A stretch of DNA of 64,000 nucleotides, from the NCBI GenBank assembly GCA_013138865.1, contig WTBY01000004.1, positions 1-64,000 of the forward strand, given 5' to 3'. The position numbers and the translations under genes were made by a program. Numbering within the stretch: the stretch's first letter is position 1; the number at the start of each line of letters is the position of its first letter. Source of the DNA: Helicobacteraceae bacterium (GTDB lineage Bacteria; Campylobacterota; Campylobacteria; Campylobacterales; Sulfurimonadaceae). Shown here piece after piece: positions 45,615 through 52,980 of the stretch. The notes under the pieces were generated by a model. The model did not search any database and had not been told where the DNA came from. It saw nothing but the letters and a program-made list of their open reading frames with translations.

Positions 45615-46735
45615 TGAAAAAAATATTATTGCTTCTTTTAATCATAGGATTAAGTGTAGGTTTTGCATCTAATCAAAAGTATTGTACTAAAATAAGTGAT
45701 GAACAGAGAAAAACTGTGATCTATCTTGATCTAAGTAGTACTAACGATAAACAGTTTGCAAATGAAATATTCAATAATGTAAGTAATAACTTTTTACCTC
45801 ATGAAAGAGTTCAAATTTTTACTATTGATCCTCAAGAGAGTTCAGTTAAAGAAGTATTTAACTCTTGTGCTCCAATTTTAACAGCTCAAGAGATTAAAAA
45901 GGTAAATAGTGAAAGTGGTTTAAAGTATGCATTTGGTGGTAATCCAATAGAAGGGGCGAAAGAGGACTATTCTTTTTTTAAATCTGCTATTAAATCCACT
46001 TTAGCTAAAGTTTACAAAAAATCAAAAAAAGGTAGTTCTGATAAAAAAGAGTTAATTGAACTACTATACGCAGAGAACTCACAATTTAAGAACTCTGCTA
46101 TGAGCAGAGTGATTATATTAAGTGACATGATACAAAACTCTGAGTTTGTAAGCAATAACGATATCTATGATGTAGCGAATATCTCTAAAGTTAAAAATGA
46201 GTATGGAATAGATTTTAATAATGCTGAAATTTATGTATATACTTTAAAAAAGAAACTTGGTGCTAGCAAGACAAAGCTACTAAAAGAGTTTTGGAGCGAA
46301 TACTTTGAGAGCAACAATGGATATTTAAAATATTTTAACGATCGGTTAGAAGTTCCAAAAATACGAGCTTTATACTCAAAAAAGTTTGAAGGAAAAATCA
46401 AGATTGCTGACAAAGAGTATTCTTCAAAAATTCTTTTGAATTATGATAATAAAGGTAAAGTTTACAACTCATGGATTATCATAAATGAACTTGATAGTAT
46501 TCCACTAGAAGGTGTTGTTAAAAAAACATCTAATAGCCTAAGTGCAAACCTAAAGGTTCCTACAATTAGTGATAACCAACATAAGCTTTTTTGTAAAGGT
46601 CAAAAAGTTAATTTAAGTCTATCAGATGGTACTCTTCAAGGTACAATCAAACTTGATAACACTAACCTAAGTGTTAATGGTAAGGTTTTAAAAGATGGAG
46701 CTTTTAGTATTAAGATGAAAGAGGTTGAGTTGTGA
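45614..46735 (+). CDS. Secreted VWA-like protein (envelope operon gene 2)
   Basis: A 373-residue protein with signal peptide KKILLLLLIIGLSVGFAS. The mature N-terminal part has a von Willebrand A-like pattern: TVIYLDLSSTNDKQF (degenerate MIDAS DxSxT), HERVQIFTID and SRVIILSDMIQNS. The C-terminal part (about 250-373) is beta-rich and related to that of the next gene (KFEGKIKI...WIIINELDSIPLEG). It shares one base with gene 1 and four with gene 3. Localisation to the periplasm is inferred; function unknown. Confidence 0.75.
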   Translation: MKKILLLLLIIGLSVGFASNQKYCTKISDEQRKTVIYLDLSSTNDKQFANEIFNNVSNNFLPHERVQIFTIDPQESSVKEVFNSCAPILTAQEIKKVNSESGLKYAFGGNPIEGAKEDYSFFKSAIKSTLAKVYKKSKKGSSDKKELIELLYAENSQFKNSAMSRVIILSDMIQNSEFVSNNDIYDVANISKVKNEYGIDFNNAEIYVYTLKKKLGASKTKLLKEFWSEYFESNNGYLKYFNDRLEVPKIRALYSKKFEGKIKIADKEYSSKILLNYDNKGKVYNSWIIINELDSIPLEGVVKKTSNSLSANLKVPTISDNQHKLFCKGQKVNLSLSDGTLQGTIKLDNTNLSVNGKVLKDGAFSIKMKEVEL

Positions 46736-47733
46736 GAATAGTTTTATTCTTAGGCTTAATTGCTTCGGTTCTTTTTGGATCTATTGATTATGAAAAGTAT
46801 CAAAGTGATGATGTAAATAGAGAGAGTATTATTTTAATTGATTTAGGCTCTAAAAATAAATTTTTATTTGGTAAAGTAATTAAGGCTCTAAAATTTGCTC
46901 CTCACGAGCTTGTTAAAATGTATTATTATAATCCTAAAAATGGAGTAGTTCGTAACTTTTACTCATTCTGCTATCCAAAATTGACAAATGTTGAAATTAA
47001 AAAAATAGATAATGGAAGTTTTTTTGATAAAGCACTTGGTACAGATGTTGATAGAATGAGTGATGACTTGATGTTTTTAGAAAGTAAAATAATCCAAAAA
47101 CTATCTATTGTTCAAAAGATGATGAAAACAAACAGAAACAGTAATATATCATCTGCTCTAAAGAGCTTATCAAGTGATCTAAATAACAAGAGTAGAATTT
47201 TTATATTTAGCGACAGTGATTTCAAAGGCGAAAAGGTGGATCTTAAAGATTCGTATGTTTATCTTTATAGATCTCAAATACCAAGTAAAAAGTTTAATAA
47301 AGATTCAAAAAAGTATATTCACGTATCAAATGGTTATTTAAGTAGTTGTGCAACTAGAGTTATTGATACACATGATACTAACTCTAAGATCTTGCTTTTC
47401 GATGAAAACATGTTTATTAAAGTTAAGGGGAAAAAGTTTAAAGCTGAACTTAGATTGAGTGTTAGTAATAATAAAATTATTAACGGATGGTTTGAGATCT
47501 ATGGAGTTATGAGAATACCTATAGTCGGTAAAGCTTCTCTTGATAGTAACAAATTAAAAAGTATTGAAGCTATTGTTCCAGAAAATTTAACTCTTGGTAA
47601 AAATATTGTAAAAAAAGGAGATAAATTATCTTTAAAACGCAAAAATGGTAAATTAAAAGGTAAATATTTTAATGATGCCTATGTTTTTAATGGTAGTAGA
47701 TTTAATTATTACTCTTACGAAGTAAGTCAATGA
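46732..47733 (+). CDS. Secreted VWA-like paralogue (envelope operon gene 3)
   Basis: A 333-residue protein with the signal peptide IVLFLGLIASVLFGS. It has the same layout as gene 2: SIILIDLGSKNKFLFGKVI, HELVKMYYYNPKNG, SRIFIFSDSDFKG, then a C-terminal beta-rich part with KFKAELRLS and IINGWFEIYGVMRIPIVG. The metal-site residues are more degenerate than in gene 2. The start is GTG at 46732, overlapping the previous stop (GTGA). The two genes are diverged tandem duplicates. Function unknown. Confidence 0.72.
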   Translation: MRIVLFLGLIASVLFGSIDYEKYQSDDVNRESIILIDLGSKNKFLFGKVIKALKFAPHELVKMYYYNPKNGVVRNFYSFCYPKLTNVEIKKIDNGSFFDKALGTDVDRMSDDLMFLESKIIQKLSIVQKMMKTNRNSNISSALKSLSSDLNNKSRIFIFSDSDFKGEKVDLKDSYVYLYRSQIPSKKFNKDSKKYIHVSNGYLSSCATRVIDTHDTNSKILLFDENMFIKVKGKKFKAELRLSVSNNKIINGWFEIYGVMRIPIVGKASLDSNKLKSIEAIVPENLTLGKNIVKKGDKLSLKRKNGKLKGKYFNDAYVFNGSRFNYYSYEVSQ

Positions 47734-48482
47734 TGATATTGAGATATATAATTAAATTAGGTATTTTATTTCTTTTTACAGGGTGTGCAACCATTACAGG
47801 CTTAAATAATACAACAAAACCAAGTGATAGCGAGTATAAAAAATTTGAACACAGTATAGCTAAAGAGGCAGATAAATATGGCTTTGAAGCTATAAGGGGG
47901 ATTTCAGAAAATGGAGATAAGTTTATAATTTTAAATCCAAATAAGAAAGTCTATTTTAATAGTGGAAGTTATTTTATTAAAGATTCAAGAGCTATAAAAA
48001 AATTCCTTAGTAATTTTACTCAAAAGAATAAAATAGCTATGTACATAGTCGGTCACACTGATTCTATGGGAAGTGATAAATCTAATCAGCTCTTGAGTGA
48101 GCTAAGAGCAAGAGAGGTTTACAAGTTTTTAGATAAATTTGGTTACGACAAAAAAAGTATAGAGTACATAGGTTATGGTGAAGAACACCCTATTTTTTCA
48201 AATGCTACGATCAAAGGTAGAGCTAAAAACAGGAGAGTTGAATTAATTTTATCTAACAATATTACGGGCATAGAGACTTTTCTTAAAAATCGTAACATCA
48301 ATACTCAGTATTTAAATAATCACTCAAGGATTGGGGCTGGCAAAGTAGAGTTAAGTCAAAAAGGTCAAACAAGAAATCAAAACGATGAAGAAGTTAAAAA
48401 TATATATAAAAATTTCAACAAGCCTAAGCGAGATATTTTTACTATTGAGTTAAAAAAGAGGGAGGTATTTATTAAAAACTAA
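47730..48482 (+). CDS. OmpA-family lipoprotein (envelope operon gene 4)
   Basis: A 250-residue lipoprotein: signal peptide ending in the lipobox LFTGC (Cys near residue 19). The OmpA-type peptidoglycan-binding domain spans about 90-180, with VGHTDSMGSDKSNQLLSELRA and GYGEEHPIFSN...RAKNRRVELIL. The C-terminal 60 residues are basic and unusual for the family. It overlaps gene 3 by four bases. It would anchor the complex to the cell wall from the outer membrane. Confidence 0.85.
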   Translation: MMILRYIIKLGILFLFTGCATITGLNNTTKPSDSEYKKFEHSIAKEADKYGFEAIRGISENGDKFIILNPNKKVYFNSGSYFIKDSRAIKKFLSNFTQKNKIAMYIVGHTDSMGSDKSNQLLSELRAREVYKFLDKFGYDKKSIEYIGYGEEHPIFSNATIKGRAKNRRVELILSNNITGIETFLKNRNINTQYLNNHSRIGAGKVELSQKGQTRNQNDEEVKNIYKNFNKPKRDIFTIELKKREVFIKN

Positions 48483-48557
48483 AGAATTTATAAACATAGT
48501 TTTTGGGATACCTAGTATTGGTAGTAACATTTAATAAACAAAATTTAGGAGTAAGAT

Positions 48558-48995
48558 ATGAAGGGTAAAATTTTAGATTATAGTATTCAAAACAGCAGCG
48601 GAGTTATATCTGCTGAAGATGGTAAAAGATATAAGTTTGTAGCTACAGAGTGGAAAAGTGAAAAAGCACCAAGTGTAAATCAAGAAGTTGACTTTGACAT
48701 TACTGAAGATAGTGCTATTTCTATTTATTTACTCAATGGAAATAGTTCAGAGGATAGTAAAACGATATTTGGATTAGTTGCAATTGCTTTAACATTTTTC
48801 TTAGGCTTCATAGGTACTTTTATATCAAGAGTTGTTGTAGGAAAAGAGTCAGTTGGGGCAGCCACAATGCCAACATTGATACATTTTATTTTAACTATAT
48901 TGTTAGTTATTCCAGTTGTTGGTGCAATTGCATATTTAATTGGAACTGTATATTATATGATTTCAAATTATAAGCTTGTAGTAAACAATAACTAA
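48558..48995 (+). CDS. Small membrane protein with N-terminal cold-shock-like OB domain
   Basis: A 145-residue protein. Residues 1-60 have a cold-shock/OB-like pattern (KGKILDYSIQNSSGVISAED, then GKRYKF and VDFDI). Two hydrophobic segments follow (about 72-92 and 104-135, VAIALTFFLGFIGTF and LIHFILTILLVIPVVGAIAYLIG). AGGAG precedes the ATG. It lies 75 bases after the OmpA gene on the same strand and may be an extra member of that operon or separate. I know this architecture only as an uncharacterised membrane-protein family. Confidence 0.7.
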   Translation: MKGKILDYSIQNSSGVISAEDGKRYKFVATEWKSEKAPSVNQEVDFDITEDSAISIYLLNGNSSEDSKTIFGLVAIALTFFLGFIGTFISRVVVGKESVGAATMPTLIHFILTILLVIPVVGAIAYLIGTVYYMISNYKLVVNNN

Positions 48996-49026
48996 TTTCA
49001 AACTATGACAAGTTAGCTACTTGTTA

Positions 49027-49051
49027 TTTAACACCTATTGCAGGTGTTAAA
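49027..49051. terminator. Hairpin after the OB/membrane protein gene
   Basis: TTTAACACCT (49027-49036) pairs with AGGTGTTAAA (49042-49051), loop ATTGC. It lies 30 bases past the stop codon. It has no real T-tract, so it may be a weak terminator. Confidence 0.45.
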
Positions 49052-49236
49052 ACTTCTAACAAAAAACTAATAAACCTCTTTAACACATCTTTTAGATAAT
49101 ATTCTAATTCTAAATAACAAACTTTCACCTTTAGATCCTGATAAAATTATGACCTTTGGATCTATAAAACTGACTTTTTAGGTATTTAAACTTCATAAAA
49201 TAGTGTAAAATAACCACAAATTAGATAACATTCCTT

Positions 49237-49821
49237 ATGAATAAAAATGATACTCAAGAAGCTTTTGAAGAGGCTGTAAAAACAATGATGAAAACAGTTG
49301 GAGAAGATCCCGATCGCGAGGGACTAGAAAAAACTCCTGAACGTGTTTTCAAAGCTTATAACTTTATGTTTGGTGGTTACAAAGAAGATCCTCAAGAGAT
49401 ACTTGGTTCTGCTCTTTTTAGCACAACTAACCAAGAGATGGTTCTTATAAAAGATATAGAGCTATACTCTACTTGTGAACACCACTTACTACCGATTATA
49501 GGTCGCGCACATGTTGCATACATTCCTGATGGGAAAGTTGTAGGTCTTTCTAAAATACCTCGTGTTGTAAATGTTTTTTCACGTCGTATGCAGATCCAAG
49601 AGCAGTTAACTGAGCAGATTGCAGATGCGATCATGGAAGCTATCAACCCTAAAGGTGTTGCAGTTGTGATCCAAGCACGTCATATGTGTATGGAGATGCG
49701 CGGAGTTGAGAAGATAAATTCAACTACAACTAGCTCTGCACTTCGTGGAATTTTTCATGAAGAGAAGACTAGAGCAGAATTTTTCAACCTTATAAATGCT
49801 CCTCACGGAACACGGTACTAA
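49237..49821 (+). CDS. folE: GTP cyclohydrolase I
   Basis: A 194-residue enzyme converting GTP to dihydroneopterin triphosphate, the first step of folate (and often queuosine) synthesis. Zinc ligands are seen in [10 protein letters not shown] (Cys and His, about 87-96) and [10 protein letters not shown] (Cys near 158). GLSKIPRVV and [12 protein letters not shown] are family motifs. It starts at ATG 49237; the 242 bases upstream hold no gene. Confidence 0.96.
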   Translation: MNKNDTQEAFEEAVKTMMKTVGEDPDREGLEKTPERVFKAYNFMFGGYKEDPQEILGSALFSTTNQEMVLIKDIELYSTCEHHLLPIIGRAHVAYIPDGKVVGLSKIPRVVNVFSRRMQIQEQLTEQIADAIMEAINPKGVAVVIQARHMCMEMRGVEKINSTTTSSALRGIFHEEKTRAEFFNLINAPHGTRY

Positions 49822-49880
49822 TATAATTGATAACATTTGATATTAGTTCTAACTCATTCATTACTGTAGTTGATCTAACA

Positions 49881-50750
49881 TTAATTTACTTTTTTATTGA
49901 AATGATTTTCTAGAATATAATTTTTTGAGTACTTTATAAACTTTTTTTCTATATCTTTTAAATCTTTAGTATCTCTTTTTAGCTCATTAAAATTAGTTAA
50001 GAAGTTTTTGAAGGTACAGTTCTTTAATGCTTGTTTATCGCTAAACAAAAACTGATGAGAATTATCAAATGTATCTTTTTTATTTACAATTCTATATGTT
50101 CTATTTTTTAAATGATTAGATACATATTCTTTTATTTTTGGATATAAAATTTTGTACTTAAAGGTACTTATAAATTTTTGAAGCTTCTTAAGCTTTCGTT
50201 CTCTTCCATAAGCCTTTGTTGTAAAGTCCATTGTATAGAAGTATTCTTTTTTCTTTGTTAAAGGATTTGTTCGCTTCTTGTCTTCTTTTTGAGATGTTGT
50301 ATCTATCGTATGAGGGTATAAATGATTTTCAAATTTCATAAGTTCATCTATTACTTGGTCATAAATATAGGTATGGACGGATAAAATAGTTCCGTATATA
50401 AGTTTTTTATTTTCTATCAGTTTACACCAATCACCAAAGAGATAAATTTTGTATTGCTCATCAAGATTTGTTTGACCACGCTTCTTCTGATAAATATATT
50501 GTTCTTTATCCCACTCTTTTAAACTTTTATATTTAGATACATCAAAGCTTGACCTATACTCTTCTAAAGTGAATTTATTTTTACCAAAGCCTATTTTTTT
50601 TTGAACTTTAAGATTAATTGTATATATTTCATAGTCACTAAATATACCCCAAAGCTCTTCTTTATCACTATCAGTTAATTTTTTATAGAATTTAATTTTC
50701 TTATTTAAAATTTTCTCTATAGTAGCTTTCCTATCCATAAATGACATCAT
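49881..50750 (-). CDS. Hypothetical basic protein downstream of toxin-antitoxin genes
   Basis: A 289-residue lysine-rich soluble protein that I do not recognise. It has no signal peptide or membrane segment. The N-terminal part contains KKLTDSDKEELWGIFSDYE, the middle IYLFGDWCKLIENKKLIYG, and the C-terminal half is strongly basic (RKLKKLQKFISTFKYKILYP), compatible with nucleic-acid binding. It overlaps the toxin gene by 20 bases and is the last gene of that operon. Alternative starts exist at 50747 and 50738. Confidence 0.62.
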   Translation of the reverse strand: MMSFMDRKATIEKILNKKIKFYKKLTDSDKEELWGIFSDYEIYTINLKVQKKIGFGKNKFTLEEYRSSFDVSKYKSLKEWDKEQYIYQKKRGQTNLDEQYKIYLFGDWCKLIENKKLIYGTILSVHTYIYDQVIDELMKFENHLYPHTIDTTSQKEDKKRTNPLTKKKEYFYTMDFTTKAYGRERKLKKLQKFISTFKYKILYPKIKEYVSNHLKNRTYRIVNKKDTFDNSHQFLFSDKQALKNCTFKNFLTNFNELKRDTKDLKDIEKKFIKYSKNYILENHFNKKVN

Positions 50751-51168
50751 TTTGAATATTTGAGATAATGATTTGATTATTGTATTTATGTTTAAACTCT
50801 ATATCACTATCTTTAGCGTAGCTACCGAACAAGCCTATCTTATCAACTTCAAATTTTTGTTCTATATAACTCTTGTTTTTAGATAGTTCATTTAGCTTGT
50901 TTTTCTTGAAAATTCTTAAAATTTCTATCTCTTGTTTTATAGGTCTTACTCTGTAAACTATCGTATATTTTTTAAATGTCATATTTCTAATATTTTTATT
51001 ATTGAAATATTGTGATTGTTCATATTGATATGGGTTATTGGTAATGAGGTTTATATTTTCTTTTAGCTTATTTTTAAAATTCATACTTGCACTAGGTTTG
51101 TCTTGTGCAATGTACTCAATAATTTGTTTTAATTGTTGTGAAAAAGTTGGCTTATGTATGATTGTCAT
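50731..51168 (-). CDS. ParE/RelE-type toxin with appended partial MNT motif
   Basis: A 145-residue protein. Residues 1-92 fit the ParE/RelE toxin fold (IIEYIAQDKPSASMNFKNKL, NNPYQYEQSQYF, MTFKKYTIVYRV). From about 95 there is an extension with DKIGLFGSYAKDSDIEF, which is the beginning of a minimal nucleotidyltransferase signature. It then ends after about 25 more residues without a complete second catalytic segment. It overlaps the antitoxin gene by four bases. The toxin part looks intact. The tail may be a relic of fusion to a neighbouring MNT gene. Confidence 0.72.
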   Translation of the reverse strand: MTIIHKPTFSQQLKQIIEYIAQDKPSASMNFKNKLKENINLITNNPYQYEQSQYFNNKNIRNMTFKKYTIVYRVRPIKQEIEILRIFKKNKLNELSKNKSYIEQKFEVDKIGLFGSYAKDSDIEFKHKYNNQIIISNIQNDVIYG

Positions 51169-51410
51169 TTTTGTAAAGATTGGGTAAAGCTGTCTATATC
51201 ATCCCAAAAATCTTCATTATTAATCATTTTAACTTTACCATTGTCAATATCATTAATATCTTGCTGAAGTTGTTTTTTTCTTTCATAAAAATATGGGTCA
51301 TATTCTAAGTTGCTATCTTTTGTTATAGTAATATTTTCACTATGACTATTAACATAACTTATGAATTTTTTCATATAACCATCTTGAATTTGAACTGCTA
51401 CAGTCTGCAT
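51165..51410 (-). CDS. Antitoxin of the ParE-type pair
   Basis: A small protein of 81 residues (MQTVAVQIQDGYMKKFISYV...), with the short N-terminal strand and helix of ribbon-type antitoxins and an acidic toxin-binding tail (NEDFWDDIDSF). I chose ATG 51410. The frame also has ATG at 51422, but the intervening GGAGTTT is the ribosome site for 51410. It is the first gene of the three-gene operon and presumably represses its own promoter. Confidence 0.72.
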   Translation of the reverse strand: MQTVAVQIQDGYMKKFISYVNSHSENITITKDSNLEYDPYFYERKKQLQQDINDIDNGKVKMINNEDFWDDIDSFTQSLQK

Positions 51411-51815
51411 AATAAACTCCAATAAATAATTTATCTACTATTATATCAAACTAAAGTGAAGCACACTTTAGTTTTTAGATAGTTCATTTAGTATGTCATC
51501 TTTAAAAAGATATGTTTGATATTTTTATGTTTCCTCATTATATCAACTTTTTGTAACACTTAACTTTTTCTTATAATTAACTAGGTACTCCTTGATTTAA
51601 TTGGTATACTGTCCCCGGATTTTTGGGATTTTTGAAATAAGAGAAGGATAGCTCTTTATATCGCCAGTTTTAGACTCTATATGCTAAATTATTTACAATA
51701 TATTTTTATGGTACAATTTTCAAAAAAATATTCTCTTTAATTTAGATTTTTAGAGAATTATGGACTGTTGTGGTTAAATTATTTCACAGTCTCTGCGTTT
51801 TGTTAGCACCTTTAT
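51411..51815. other. Intergenic region upstream of the antitoxin
   Basis: About 400 bases without an intact gene. It holds a candidate -10 box for the antitoxin operon (minus TATAAT, 51445-51440) and a perfect hairpin with T-tail at 51448-51474. A 20-base stretch at about 51474-51495 repeats part of the toxin gene (minus strand reads LNELSKN in both). The motif TACTGTCCCCGGA at 51608-51620 is of the kind often seen beside REP-type transposase relics. No transposase frame is present. Confidence 0.5.
51448..51474 (+). terminator. Hairpin terminator
   Basis: AAACTAAAGTG (51448-51458) pairs with CACTTTAGTTT (51464-51474), loop of five bases, followed on the plus strand by TTAG. It could end a plus-strand transcript or mark the end of decayed minus-strand sequence further right. 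Confidence 0.55.
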
Positions 51816-52268
51816 TTACTTTTTAGGTAAAGAACTATAGGATGATTCAATCCAAGAATCAAATTTATTGCCTTTTTCAAACTTCATTACATCGTACATC
51901 TCAGGGTTCAGAATTTTGAAAGTTTCTTTAAAAATACTCAAATTGAAATCATCCATTGTCTTGTCTTTTTTTACCCTCGAAAATATCTTGGTAAAGTCTT
52001 TAACTTTATAGCCAATATCTTTTCTACCAAGGTGTATGGGGTTTCCATTTTTTTCGATGCCTAGAATCTGACTAGCTCGAAAAGCCTCTTCCTTGACTTT
52101 ATAAACCTTGTCATGTAACGCTAACCGAAGAATCACATCTCGTGATTGAGTGCAATCATATTTTTTTAACTCATCCAAAGCTGAAAGACGTGCTTCCCAG
52201 TTATCTTTTAATCCAGCTTCTTTGACCAATTGATTTATATTGTCAGGAGTTTCTTTTAGTAATTCCAT
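51816..52268 (-). CDS. HEAT-repeat domain protein
   Basis: A 150-residue soluble protein. The first 75 residues contain two HEAT-like helical repeats (NWEARLSALDELKKYDCTQS, DVILRLALHDKVYKVKEEAF). The rest (GRKDIGYKVKDFTKIFSRVK onward) is unassigned. HEAT repeats form protein-binding scaffolds. The gene stands alone with over 300 bases free on both sides. Function unknown. Confidence 0.72.
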   Translation of the reverse strand: MELLKETPDNINQLVKEAGLKDNWEARLSALDELKKYDCTQSRDVILRLALHDKVYKVKEEAFRASQILGIEKNGNPIHLGRKDIGYKVKDFTKIFSRVKKDKTMDDFNLSIFKETFKILNPEMYDVMKFEKGNKFDSWIESSYSSLPKK

Positions 52269-52681
52269 TTAATTTCCTTTAGAGTAATTTTCAATGCAAG
52301 TATGTGTGCTAACTATTTATTCAAGGAACACTTTATCATATTAATACTTTCTTTATAGTATTAATAGCATATGCTAATGTCCTCTCTGTTCCCTTAAAAT
52401 AGCAAAATGAAGTGAAAAATATGACAAATTGGAATGGAATTGAGTTATTTGTATTTTTTATACTAGTATTCTTAAATATGAGATGTCATTTTTAATAAGA
52501 AATATCGTGTTAGAAGGATAAAGTGTCTGTTAATTATTGGATATAGAGTTAAAAGGACATTATGTCCCTTAAAAATTAAAGTACCGTGTCATGAATTTAC
52601 ACTTTTATTCTTTCAAAATAGGGCATAGATCCAATGTAAGTAACTTTTCTTAACTTTAGCTTTTTCCACCCTTCGCCTTGT
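52269..52681. other. Gene-free accessory DNA with inverted repeat
   Basis: About 410 AT-rich bases with no convincing frame. It contains a perfect 10-bp inverted repeat TATTAATACT/AGTATTAATA at 52339-52348 and 52357-52366, and the short palindrome GGACATTATGTCC at 52555-52567. Either could be a regulator site for the HEAT-repeat gene or leftover from decayed genes. Confidence 0.5.
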
Positions 52682-52710
52682 TTTACATTTTTTTCCTTTT
52701 GTTGTATAAT
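52682..52710 (+). promoter_or_regulatory. Sigma70-type promoter of small membrane protein gene
   Basis: TTTACA (52682-52687), 17 bases, TATAAT (52705-52710). The predicted transcription start falls at the ATG at 52716, so the mRNA would be leaderless or nearly so. Confidence 0.6.
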
Positions 52711-52715
52711 GCTCA

Positions 52716-52862
52716 ATGGCTAAAATAGATGAAATAAAAGAGTATATAGGTTTCTTGAAGGCTATTTTTATAGCAGTTATGTTGGTAGATTTTTCTATGA
52801 TTGCATATCTGTACAATAAGTCAATTATTGGAAATATGTTAGTGATTCTTGCTATTATTTAA
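52716..52862 (+). CDS. Small membrane protein, probably frameshifted
   Basis: A 48-residue product starting MAKIDEIKEYIGFLKAIFIA with hydrophobic stretches at about 13-32 and 38-48. It resembles small two-TM proteins of about 80 residues known to me from many bacteria, which continue with a basic tail. After the TAA the +1 frame continues LILKEIKSIKKV before a stop, which looks like that tail, so a frameshift near 52860 is likely. A consensus promoter precedes it. Gene or recent pseudogene; function unknown. Confidence 0.5.
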   Translation: MAKIDEIKEYIGFLKAIFIAVMLVDFSMIAYLYNKSIIGNMLVILAII

Positions 52863-52980
52863 ATTAATTTTAAAAGAAATTAAAAGCATAAAAAAGGTCT
52901 AAAGGGTCATTATGAAAACAATTACACTAAAAGTAAATGTATAAATATGGAGAATTTTAAAACTTCGATCGGCTCTCTTA

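Noticed and set aside
44766-48482. Zorya-type defence system
   Set aside because: The OmpA-like lipoprotein recalls ZorB, but there is no MotA/ZorA-like protein with its long coiled-coil tail and no helicase or nuclease gene.
51598-51625. Insertion sequence at the TACTGTCCCCGGA motif
   Set aside because: No transposase frame, terminal repeats or target duplication could be found; noted only as a possible relic.
52613-52816. 67-residue minus-strand frame
   Set aside because: It overlaps the plus-strand small membrane protein that has a consensus promoter; the minus product shows no family features.
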